NCBI GenBank assembly: GCA_015350385.1
Contig: WNKI01000001.1
Coordinates: 3,511,480 to 3,575,479, forward strand
Length of the DNA: 64,000 nucleotides
Source of the DNA: Aculops lycopersici
Lineage: Eukaryota; Arthropoda; Arachnida; Trombidiformes; Eriophyidae
Direction: 5' to 3'
Below are positions 1 to 13,100 of this stretch, in pieces. Made by a program: the position numbers and the translations under genes. Numbering within the stretch: the first letter of the stretch is position 1; each line of letters starts with the position of its first letter. The notes under the pieces were generated by a model. It saw only the letters and a program-made list of their open reading frames with translations, did no database searches and was not told where the DNA came from.

Positions 1-1168
1 AAGCGTTACACGTGCGTAAGCGGCACGCGCCAGCCACCTGGCGGCGCACCTGAAACCACTCGATGGTGCAGATCGATCACATTTCCGCGTACTATATTGT
101 CGTTGTAACCTGATGTTTTTTTCTTGAACTCGAGACGCCAGCTAGCGGATGCTGTGGTCATTAGAATGCCTGTTAATTAGATGAAAACGAGTCCAATAAC
201 AGGAAACTGAATACCTGTAGCTTAGGTATACATTTCACAGGTAGAACGGCACGAGCTTGCCAACGCGCGCCAAGCTCTTGCCCCAAAGATCAACTTAAAA
301 AAGGTGAAGAAAAATATGAGAAAAAAGTTTGCGCGCGATTGGGAAAAAACTACAGTTTGTAGCGAGAGTAAAATTAACCGTTGCCTTAATATTATCCGAA
401 AACACAAACAAAAAAAGAAGTGGCAGTATTTTTTTGTGCTGCATACTGTAGTCACCGAAAGATTCCCCTTTCTCTAGTGCGTGCATCTTGCGTTGCGGTC
501 ACTGGAAAACCGAGAAAACAAGTAGGCGTGCCAACCGCGCTCACGGAAAATACAACGCATCAACAGAGAACACAACCGCAAGAAAATAGACCCACCTCCG
601 ACGCGTACCAAGACCCACCACAGAACCATGAAGGAGCGCGCTGCAAGTCGCACCGCGTGTGCGGCGCGCTTTCCTCGTTGTGTGCTCCTCGCGGCCGGCC
701 AGCCGCAGCGGCGACGGCCGCGCCGCCATTGATTTTAACTCTGCTGCAACAACGAGTGGGGAACCCAAAAACGCGAGAGTCGAAAAATTCGCATCATGTC
801 AGGCGAATGGCCATTGCAACAAAGCAAAATTCATTCTACATTCTCCTATGGACAACCCAAAATTACAATGTATCATATTATTTTCTTGGGTTGTCGGGGA
901 TAATAATAAAAAATCCGAAACTTATTATTATTATTCTCATTATTACCTAGTTGATTGGAAATTGGAAGTAGCAAATCTCTCGTGTTCAGGTGAGAGGAAT
1001 CTATGTAAATAATATAAATAACCATTGATTTTATCATTGTCACTTTGAGTCCATTTGAGAGTTACACAATTTTGGATTGCAACAGTTGCAAGTCGCGGTA
1101 ACGAATAGCAAACAAAAATCTGGAAGATAATTTGAGACAAGAACCAATCACCAACGCCAACATCAACC
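1..1168. other. 5' flank / promoter region of TRRAP gene
   Basis: No convincing gene is visible here. The stretch contains AT-rich TTATTATTATT tracts around 925-950 and mixed-frame open stretches without protein-like composition (one reaches 176 codons at 420-950 but is Arg/Ser/Ala-rich noise with overlapping frames). The last 100 bases lead into the TRRAP start codon and are likely 5' UTR. No TATA box is evident, as expected for a housekeeping gene. Confidence 0.5.
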
Positions 1169-4100
1169 ATGGCAAATCCGGCAGCCCGGTTAAGCATTTG
1201 CCGATCTTGCTTAAATCTGCTAGCCGATCCAGCGGCTAGAGATGAAAAAAAGTTCGAAGCTGCCCAACAAATTAACGACGAGCTACAGTTTATTATTGAC
1301 AATCATCTCATTGATCAAGCCATAACAACTTTCCTCGACTATCTGGAACAAACCGAGCCCCAGTTTATCAGCGAGAAACCTCGACAAAAGTTGAGAAAAT
1401 TAGTGTTGCAAATGATACATCGCTTGCAGGCTATCTTCGATGATGGAAAAAAGTATCTCGGACGTATAATCAAAGTATTATTTCACACATTTGAGATTGA
1501 CAATGAGGAGAATGTTGCTATTGCCATGCGGGTTATTGTTGAGTTGCACAAAAAGTACAACCCCGAGTTTTCGCCAGATATCTTTGTCTTCTTGGACAAA
1601 ATTAAGAGCATATATAGTGATATTAGAAATGTTTATAATCTCAATACAATGTTTGATGAACGTAGAATTATCGTTAAAGATTTAGACGATCAAAAGATAG
1701 AGGAACTGCTCAAGACAATTCATACTTGCACGCCCATTGAGATCGAAAGTCCACCGCAACAATCAACCTCTCAAGCACAACAACAAGCTCAACAGCAGCA
1801 ACCTCAATCATCCCAGACAACGGGAATCGGTACTCCAGGTGCCATCATTGAACCATCAACACCAAATCCGACCATCAAAGCCTCAACCTCTGGAGGAGAA
1901 CCAAGTGCAACTGGTGGCTTCTCGACTAGCGCCACTCAAGTTAATAAGCCAAATCTAACCTATACTCTGATACCAAGAGCCGATAGATCCATGAAGATTC
2001 TTGCAGAACTCCCTCTCATTGTTGTATTACTACAACAACAATTTCGAGAGCAACTGCAAGCACGTTTAGAGCAACTCTTACCCTATATTCTGGAAATTAC
2101 TTTGCTAAGACCACCAGAAAGTGTTAGAAATGCTTATCAAAATAGTGATAACATCGACAAGGAAGTCTATGTCGAATTCAAAGCTGCTCAAATCAAATGC
2201 ATGTCATTCGTTGCATACTTGGTGCGCATCTATATTGATACCGTCACAAAGAACCACCAACAATTATCAAAAGGTCTCATCAATCTGCTCCAAGATTGTC
2301 CACATGAAGTCATGGCCGTTAGAAAGGAGCTACTCGCATCTTCAAGATACATATTCCAGTCAGAGCTTCGCGACAAGTTTATAGACCACCTACATATCTT
2401 ATGTAATGATGACATTCTCGTAGGGTCCGGATGGACCACCTGTGAAATGCTTAGGCCTCAAGGGTACGCGCTAGTGATTGAACTATTGACTAACTATCGG
2501 GGTCGAATTAAGCATGTTGACATAGCTGCAGCTGTCAATTTATTTTCTAAAAATCTACATGACTACACCTTGCCACCTAGCGTCCATTTGATGGCCTGCA
2601 AAGCTTTCACCCTCCTTATCGGTTACTCCGTGGCCCCCTTGGCCGATGAAAACATAGAACCACGAGAAATCGCAGCAACCAGAGATCTCCTGATGCGAAT
2701 GATTGAAGTATTCGTACTCAAATTCAAGAATATTGCAGTTTTCCATCTACCAAACCTCAAATTGAAACTAAAAGCAGCACAGCAACAACAACAACTTATT
2801 ATTCAGCAACAGCAACAGCAACAACAGGCCGGCCAGCAGCCAAATATGTGTCAGATGCCACCCCACCATATGCCTCAAATTCCAATGCTTCGACCACCAC
2901 AAGCTCCCATTCCAATGATACCAAGGCCGGGTGGTCAAGCTGCAGGCAATGATCCCCGTTGCGAAGACAGGACACGTGTTAACTTCACTGGGGCCACCAA
3001 ACCCCAATGTTACAACATTCAAGAATGCAAGTTAGTCATCAAAACACTCATAGCTGTGTCCAAAAGTGCCATCGAAGCGATCCCACCGTATAGATTGCCC
3101 CCTGATCAAGTCCAGATACTCGCTCCTTTGAGAGCAAAACTTTTCCAGCCCAAAGAAACAATTGTTATCGAGAGACTGCTCCAACACGGTTTGAGAGCTT
3201 TGGATATATTTCTTTTAGCATCTTCGGCTCAACCAATGATGCCTATGGGCAACAGACAAATGATGGCTGGTCAGGTGTCGAGAGGCAAAGAGGAGAAAGA
3301 GATCATTGAAGGTTTTGCGTCTGTATTCACCAATTTACATCCATTAATGTTTCAGGAAATTTTTACCAAGATGATTGAATTTTTAATCGAAAGAACAAGA
3401 CAAAACCAGAATCTATTGCAAATCATAAACTTTATTATCTCAGCCCCAGAAGTTTCACCGATATTCTCAACCATATTATCAGAATACCTAATTGATCGGA
3501 TGGAAGAAATTGGTTCCAATGACGAGCTCTCTGACCTACATCTTAGAATGTTCAAGATGGTCTTTGCATCGGTTGCATTATATCCTACGGAAAACGAGCA
3601 AATGCTAAAGCCTTTACTTCACAGTATTGTCAACAAGAGTGTTGAATTGGCTTTGGGCGCCAAAGAGCCATACAACTATTTTCTCCTACTCAGAGCTTTA
3701 TTTAGATCCATCGGTGGTGGAGCCCATGACCAACTCTATGCAGAGTTTTTACCGTTATTACCAAATCTTCTACAAGGTCTCAATAGCTTCCAAAGTGGAC
3801 AGCACAAGAAACATATGAAAGATCTATTCACAGAGCTGTGTCTTACAGTCCCGGTTAGGTTGAGTAGTTTGATGCCTTTTATGCCGACACTAATTTACCC
3901 TCTCGTATCAGCACTCAATGGTCCAAATCAACTGGTGATACAAGGAATGAGAACATTGGAGTTATGTGTTGATAACCTTTCATCAGACTACCTATATGAC
4001 TTATTGCAACCTGTGAGAGCGGACCTCATGCAAGGTCTATGGAGGACCCTCAGACATCCTAGAGACGAGATAGCTCAAAACTGTCTCAGATTATTGGGAA

Positions 4101-7100
4101 AATTTGGTGGTAACAATAGGAGAATGCTACTAGAACCTCAGAAACTAACTTATATAGAGCAGAAGGAAGGATCTTCGTCTTATGGGACAACCGTGATGGT
4201 ACATTTTCCCGACCAAAAAGTTAATATTAGTTTGCCAATCAACCAAGCCGTCCACATAGCGTGTGAGAATCTGAAACAGACACAAAATGTTATTACGTAC
4301 TACAAGATTCATAGTTGGGAGCTCATCAAGGGCTTCCTTATCGCAAGCATAGGCAATACCGAAGGTCATAGCCAAAAAATCAAGACCTTTTTCAGCAATC
4401 CCAACCTAGCGAGTGCCCACATTCCTATAAGACGCGAAAACATCTACAAATGTCAGGATGAAACTGCAAGAGCGGTGTACCAAGAGGCACTCGTGGGCAT
4501 GATGATTGCAGCCTCTATCCGTGAACTTAAGAACTCTGTGATGCCATTTTTGAATGCCATTGTGAGACATCATGTTATGCTATCTATTGGTCAACATTTG
4601 AGCCATCAATCTACTGATCAATACCAAGGCATGGATCCATACTCACTCGTTGACGCCCTGGCCGTCGTATTAGCTCATGACGAAAAAGATCTATGCAAGT
4701 CAGGTTACTATGTCATCATCTTGATCGTAGACACAGCCACAATGTTATTGGGATCTAAAGAGCGAGCATGTGAGTTACCTTTGATCAACTACCTGGTCAA
4801 GACAATGTACGAGCTTTGCTACACGCGAGCTTGGTTTTCGAAGATGGGTGGTTGTGTGTCAATTCGGTACTTTGGAGATAACATGCCCTTAGGCTGGCTA
4901 TTTAGATATCTAGCTCGTTTTGTTCGCGCTCTACTATATGTTATGAGTGACTTAACTAATGAACTATCGAGTGGTGTTGTTGACATTGCACAAACTAATC
5001 TGGACAGACTGTTGAATGTTTGCGGCAAGCCTATCAATCCAACTAACTCAGATGAGACCACCTTAGCTCAGGCACAGACCAAAGCCTTGAATGATGTCAC
5101 AGAGCTACTTATCAAGGAGATAACTTCTCAGAATCTCAACGTGAGAACACATGCAATGAAATCAATAGAATTGATGGCCAAGTTAGCGGGCAAAAGTGCA
5201 GCTCAAATCATGGAACCACATCGCGATATACTCAAATCTATGCTGCCCTTCTTGGTCGTTCAACAAGATACTGACCGTCAACCTCAGTACGGTCTCGAGA
5301 AACAACCTGTCAGAACTCAAATTGGCATCATTCACGGCTCAACCTTTTGCACTAACCTAGAGCCAAAGGTGTTCACCGTCGATACCTCAATCAATGAGCA
5401 CAAGCATTATGTTGATCAATTGATCAAGATTTGTGAGAACGATGACCAAACCTTGAAAAAGCTACAATGCTACGCTAATGTTACTAACTTGGCACCAGTT
5501 CGCACCGCAGCATTACAAGCATTGGCATCTCTACATTACTTGAAAGACTACCAGAACATCATATTCAAAATTCTACTCAAGTCTACTGAATCTGCCAGTC
5601 CAGAGTTACAAAATGAAGCATACTCTTGTATTGTGAAATTTTGCTCAAACATTCAGATAGATTTGAATGTCGTGCAACAAGAGATTGCGCCAATGTTACT
5701 GCGTCTTAAGGATAGTAACATGTGGGACCTACCCATATTGAAACGTTTGTTATGCATTGCCAAGCTATTTCCGACTATTTTCAACGAGGCATACAGTCTG
5801 GAACTATTCCAACATCTCACAAATATATCCCAAACCGGTGTCAATTATGTACGAAGTCCCTTGAGTTCATCAAACGAGAAGGTTTACGAAAGGACAGCCA
5901 TGGCCAATGAGAAGATCAAAATATGTGCTGCTATTATGGAATTGATGGTTACAATGCCGATCACCACTCCTCAAACATTTGGAAAAATGATCACCTTAGT
6001 GTTCAAGATTGAGTCTGCAGTTTGCATGGAAACTGGCAGCCCTTTAAGAGCTCAACTCAAGGCTTTCCTGCGCAAGAATCCCGAGCAGACTATCCAAGTG
6101 CTGATTGGCGAAAGAAACTTGTCTGAGCAACAAGTCTACCGCTTCATTAAGTTCATTCTCGAGGGTGAGGATGGTGTTAGTTTTAGAAATGTAATCAACC
6201 AACAAAACGCCTACTCTAGACTACTGCTATACACATCTGGTGTAGTTGAGATGGTTAGTCCAAATGTAACGGAGAAGAATGAGAATGGCCAGATGGTTCC
6301 GGTTCCAGGCCTCAAGTTTGATCTACGGTTCCAATCCATTTTGATCATCAGCATCATGATCAAGTACGACAAAGACTGGTTGTTAGCTAGAGGCAAACTA
6401 GTCGATAGTTTACGAGCACTATGGATGAGCGATGATTTCCACAAGAAACACAATGGAATGGAAAAGATCGACTACACTCATTGGGAGGAGCCAGAGCTTC
6501 TGGTTATGTGTTTATTGAATTACTTCCAAAATCAAACGGAGGCAGGTAACAAGGAAGTTATCGAATTGTTGTTCCAACTACTTAGAGTTTTCATGAACCG
6601 TTACCTATGCGACTTCGAGTTCTTCCGACTTTTCTTGGAGAAGACAGTGATCGAAACCTACTCCATCGAATGGAAACGAGACGCTTTCGCTAAATTTGTA
6701 AACGTATTCCAAGACCCAACTTATCCACAAAAGTTGAAGGCTAAAATATTGCAGTACATCATCATACCATCGTTCGCTCACTCCTTTGAAAAGGGACTAG
6801 GCGAGGCACTACTCGGTGGACCACCACAACCAGAGCGGGACAACCCAAACAACCTGATCCACATGTTCATAAACAAGGTGATTGATCCAATATGTAGTCT
6901 AGATCCAAGCAAGAAAATCATCATCTCGGATACAGTTCGCATCTTGCTGTTGCAGTTCTCCTGCATTCTGGTTGAACAAGCCTCACCTCATATTCATGAG
7001 GCCACTAACCGTCGACAAAGCAACAGGTTAAAGAAGTTTGTTACACTAGCTTGGCCTTGCTTAGTGAATCGACAAAGCGTTGACCCCGCGGCCAGGTACC

Positions 7101-10100
7101 ATGGACATTACTTATTGGCACATATCATCGCCAAGTTCGCCGTTCACAAGAGAATTATTATCCAGGTATTCCAAGGCTTACTGAAGGCTTCTATGCCAGA
7201 AGCTCGCTTTGTTGTCAAGCAAGCGCTGGATATTTTATTACCAGCAATACCAAATCGTCTCGAAGATGGAAACGCCTTGTTGTTGAAGTGGACCAGGAAG
7301 TGCATCATGGAGGAGTGTCAAATGCCAGGAGCAGTTCTGCACATGTTGCAACTGATAGTCCGTCACTACACCTTATATTATCCCATCAGAACCCACCTGT
7401 TGCCTCACATGATCTCTGCGTTACAAAAGCTTAGCGTCACAACAAATAGTACCATTGATAACAGGCGAACAGCCATCGATCTATGTGATGTTATCATACG
7501 TTGGGAGATGACTCGTCAGAAGGAGGTTAAAGAGCAACAAAGAGCAAAGGAACAGGAGTTAGCAGCCGCGGCTGCAGCAGCGGCACAAATGCCAGTCCAT
7601 TCACCTGCTCCCCCAGCCACAGTTGTGGCTCCTACAGCAACCCCAACACCGGAATTTGCCAATGCAGGTACGACTACAACTGTCACCGAAGCGGCTAGCA
7701 AGGAGGTAGAACCTAAGCCTGACACTAGCGCTACTCCGAACACTGAGCCCACCGTCCAAGACTCTACTAACGAAACAACCGCCAAGCCAACCACAGATGT
7801 CAAGCCAACAATCGTTGATGGCATGGTAGTCGAGAAGGCTTCTGGCGATATTGAGATGATCGATGCATCAGCAGGTGACAATAAAGTCACTGGAACCACA
7901 GCTCAAGCCGATTCACAAGGTCCTACCACCCAAAAGTCCTCCACCGACTCAAACTCTAACTCTAACTCCAACTCCAACTCCAACCCTGCAGCTCCAACAG
8001 ACAATCAACAATCTCACAATACATCCACCACAAGTGACACTCAGACCTCCCAAGATGAATTCAACTCAGAGAAGAAGAAAAGTTTGGGAGCCACTGAGGA
8101 TCCATTGGAGCCGCTTGACCCGAAGCACGTTGACGCTATCCTAAACGCCCTACTGAGGTTAGCTTGTGTTGTCAATCCGGGTTACCTTGATGGCCACAAC
8201 CAACCAACACATATGCACATGTCATACAAGACCCTCTCGGAGCGTTGCATCAACATGATTAGAAAGATTCTGATGCCTGAGTCTTGGGGCGGCTCCTCTA
8301 TCGTTGGTCCAGATGGACCAAATTTGGTCTTCTCAAACTGGATGAGCGACATGTTGTGCCAGATTAGACTACCCAACTGCAATAACATCGGTTGCATTAG
8401 TGGAGCACTCGAGATGCTCGCCTTCTTGTGTGGAACCATCAAGCAGGAGACCATGTTGACTAGCTTGCGTATAGTCACGCCTGGTATTATTGATTGCTCT
8501 AGAAGCGGAAACTCGCGTATCATCAAGGCGGTTAGCAATCTAATCCAAAGGGTTTTCCAAATCTTTCCCGCTCAGCCAGTCACACCATCGAGCACAACTG
8601 CTGCTCCACATCCAGAACTAGAGAATCTCTACCAACAAATCTATCAAGTTATCATGACTGGACTGAATAGTTACGACCAGTACAATAGAAACGATATGAC
8701 GCAACCCCAAATGCCTAGAGAGCGAGATACCTGGCAAGTGCCTCTATTCAGCTCGCTTATGTTGCTCAAGGGTATTTGCATCAACAATCCCACTTACATA
8801 GATCGCCTAATGCCAACTCTTATTCGTGTGATAAGCAAAATGACCAAGGAGCACATAAGTCACATTGTAGAAACAACTCAAATGAGCATCGAACTCCTGT
8901 GTCTAGGTTTAGATTTGGTCAAGAATAGGTTGGAAACTATGAGCGGGGAGTTGCGCAAACAATTCATTCAACAGATCTTGTCGAATCTCATTGAAAGTCC
9001 TAATAGCGATGTGAAAGTTTTGAAGGCTGTAGTCAAGATAGTTGAGGATTGGGTTAAGCAGAAGCAGGTTACAGCAAATCAAGGACCAAGTTTGAGAGAA
9101 AAGTCGTTGTTGTTGATCAAGTTGATGCTCTACATCGAGAAGCGATTCCCCCTGGACCCAGAATTGAATTCACAATTCTTGGAACTAATCTACTTTGTCT
9201 TCCGAAACGACGAACTCAAGAACTCTGATCTGACACCAAAACTAGAAAATGCTTTCATGGCTGGCCTCAGATGTGTGCAGCCCCAAATTAGGTCAAAGTT
9301 TTTTGCCATTTACGATCAGGCAGTCAAGCCAAAGCTCTACGAACGGCTCATGTATATTGTTTGTGCTCAAAATTGGTACTCGATTGGATCACACTTTTGG
9401 ATTCAACAATGCATTGAGTTTATCCTAGCCATCGCCTACAACGAGTTGCCCATTTCAACCACCGACACCTCAGGTTGCCTGGCGCCCATTCCAGTTAGCG
9501 CCGATTTGGGCCCATACAATTCTAGCGACTCAGGAGAACCTCAAACAACTTCGCACCTATTGTCCATGCTATCGAACGATTCCAATGCCCCTCCACCTAA
9601 CTCTTCTTCGTCCTCAAGCTCTCATCAGCTAAATGAGGATATTGACTTCGTGAACCAATATGACCAAATCGACAATCTAACTGGATTCTTGCGAACACCG
9701 AAGTCGCTCGAGGAGTTGACTCCACGTAAGAGTTTGCAAGTCATGGTCAACAGGCAAGTGCAATTCCTGGAAGATCTCAAGAAGACTCGCACTGGAGATC
9801 TACTCAAGTCCCTCACCCAATTGTGTCATCTCAACGTCGGTTTGGCTAAAACAACTTGGATTAACATGTTCCCCCGAATCTGGAAGGTTCTCAATGATCA
9901 ACAAATGACTCTGTTAGGTCGTGAGATAATTCCATTCCTATGCAGTGGTGCTCATGCCTGCCAACGAGATTGCGAACCCTCAGCTGTGGGTTGCTTCATG
10001 GAGGCCGTGAGTCGATGCCAGCCGGCCATCCACATGAGACCAATCCTAATCAAGTATCTAGGCAAGAACCACAACATCTGGCATAGATCAGCACTGATGC

Positions 10101-13100
10101 TGGAGGAAAGTTTGAAAGACAAGTCGCTAGACACTATCTATCCGATTCCAGCTAGAAGCAACAAGGCCAATCAGCAAAACCAAAAAGACTTTGACATCAT
10201 CACGTTAAACTCCAAGGTAACTCTTGCAGAGGAAGCTGTCGAGTCAGTATCGGACATCTTGGAATTCCTTAGAGAGGATGATATGTGGTGCGGCTTGTGG
10301 CACCGGAAGTCCCATTACGAGGAAACCAAGAACGCGGTGCTATGTGAGCAACAAGGTTTGTTTGCTCGAGCTCAGGAGTATTATGAGGCCGCGATGGATA
10401 GGCAGCGATCTGAGTTCGACAATACATACATCTTGCAACCAGGAATGAAGTCAGAGAATCGAGTTTGGGAGAAGCATTGGATTAGATGCACCAAGGAGTT
10501 GAATCAGTGGGACTCGCTACTCGAATACGGAAGCTCAAAGTCGTGTCTAAATCCCATGCTAGTAATGGAGAGCGCTTGGCGAGTTCCCAACTGGCCTATG
10601 ATGAAGGAAGCCCTGGCTTTGGTTGAGCAAAACTGTCCAGCAAGCTTGATGTGGCGACTACACATCTACAAGGGCTACAATGCCATCTGCAATAACGAGG
10701 GTATACTTAACAACTTGACAGTGGCCGAAGAATCATTCAATCTAGCTGCGAGTTACTGCATTCAAACTTGGAAGAAGTTACCTCACATTGTAACAAATGC
10801 TCACATCCCACTCCTGCAAGCTTCTCAACAAATTCTCGAACTCAACGAGGCCAAAGGTTTACATATGTCTCTGTTTGGTTTGGTACCTAGAAATGCTCTC
10901 AGTGATGTAAGACAACTTCTCAAGGGTTGGCCCAAGCGATTGCCGATTCTACTAGACGACCTATCACATTGGAGCGACATACTCACATGGCGCCAGCATC
11001 AATTCCAAGTTATAGTTAACCACTTCGAAGTGCAAGCTCGCAACCAGGCTGTCAATCAAGTAATGTGCATGAACGACGTGCCCGCCTCGGTTGCCATGCA
11101 AGGGTCACACTTTAGTGCTCAAGGAGTAATAAGTTTCGGCACTGTGGCTAGAAAGCAAGGATTGATAAATGTTTGCCTCGAGAGTATCAACAGAATCCAC
11201 ACAATACCCAGTGTGCCCATCTACGATTGTTATCAAAAAATACGTCAACAGATCAAGTGCTACCTCCAGATGCCACTCTCGCCAGACCGCTCGGAGTTAC
11301 TCGATGGATTGGACATCATTGAATCGACACAGTTGAAGTATTTCCAAAAAGAATACATAAGCGAGTTTTACACCTACAAGGGAATCTTCTTGGCTCGCCT
11401 AGGTCGCCACGATGACTCCAACAAGGCATTTAGCGCGGCGGCTCAAATGATTGAGACAGCACCAAAGGTTTGGTCAGCTTGGGGTGACTATATGGAGCAA
11501 AGGTTCACGGCTGAGTTTACTCAAAACTACGAGGGATTCACCATCAATCCGAATTCCTTCCAGAATAGACAAATGGACCTGGGTGTCTCGGCGGTCACCT
11601 GCTACCTGCAAGCATGCAAGTTTTACTCAGAGCCTAAGGCGCGCAAGTATTTGGCCAGAGTCTTGTGGCTACTCTCATTCGACAACCAGAAGGGCGAACT
11701 CGTGGATCTGATCAACAGGTACTCGGGACCAACACGCGAAACCGGAATACCAGCCTCCAATTGGGTTGTTTGGGTGCCCCAAATCTTACAAAACATGATG
11801 CTCAACCCTGAGACAGATACATTGAGAAACTTGCTTATCTACATTGGAAAGCACTCACCGCAAGCTGTCTACTTCCCAGTTAGAACTTTGCTCAACACCC
11901 TAAGAGTTGTTACCTCCTACTCACAAACTCAAAAGATGCGCATGGGACCAGGAGGACCAGGAACACCGATGCAACGACCACCACAAACACCAATGACTCC
12001 CATGACGCCTATGACCTCGGCGCCAACACCAACCTCACAGGGAACCATAAGTTTGAGCCAGACTCCGGTGACGCCAGCCAGCGCTACCACAGAGAGTCAA
12101 GTTGCACCAATGATGGTGGACTCTCCTCAACAACCTCCGGCAATCATATCCCAGCAACAACAACCATCACATCTCCAGCAACAACTTGTGCCTCTGGTTC
12201 CTCCAAGCCCCGTGTCTCAACTACCATTCAGTCCATCGCCACAGGTGGCTCTCAGTCCAGCATCGGGTGTTGCTGCATCTACTGTAACCACGACTCCTTC
12301 AAGCATGACACCTGCAACATCAAGCCCCGCATCCCATGCGAGCGTGCCAACACCCATGCAGCAACCCTCACAACAACCAATCACACCAAGACCGGTGACC
12401 TCGCCAGGATTCAGCATGTCGCAACCGGTCGCATCTCCCTACTCACACTCTCAACCGTCACCATCGACCTCAAGTGCGGCGGCAGCTCAACCAACTCTCT
12501 TGTCGCAACTACAGCAACCACCAGCTTTGTTGTCCCAGTCCCAATCAATGGCCATGCCCTCGCCAGGTGGATCCGGTGGAATGATGGGCGGCAACTACCC
12601 TCAGAGTCCACAGGCCAAGCAGCTGAAGCAACGGGCCCGTACTGTGGTCAAGTGCAATGAGATTATAAAGCGTCTCAATGATACCCACCCAACTACCATA
12701 GCCTCACTAGAGGCAATCAGTGACCAGCTAGTTTGGTTCCGTGATTGTAGTTATGAGGAGGTGCAACGGCAGGTTCAAGTGGCACTGACCCAATGTTACG
12801 CTTGTGCTTTTGAGAATGCAAACAACAACATCGCCGATCAACCAGTAACACCGAAGATTATTCTGTTTATCAAGACCATTTCGGCGCGATTCGGTCTATC
12901 AAATAACCACCAAAACTCCTTCGGCGGCAATAGCCAGCGATCTGGTTACCACAACAGAACCGTCGATTATTTAAATATGAGAAACCAAGTTATTGCCCAG
13001 GACCCAGAGTTTCAGCAAACTCGCGCCAAGTTTAGATCAGACTTTGATGATAGTCTCTTGTCAAATATGAAACTAATTCCACTTATTGCTAAATTGAAGA

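Noticed and set aside
420..1012. Open frames of 176 and 117 codons on the plus strand before TRRAP
   Set aside because: Overlapping frames, Arg/Ser/Ala-rich or AT-repeat translation, no domain, and no acceptor/donor structure linking to TRRAP.
7516..7899. 127-codon antisense frame inside TRRAP
   Set aside because: Complement of the Ala/Thr-rich insert; its Val/Ala composition follows from the sense codons. The other antisense frames in TRRAP are rejected for the same reason.
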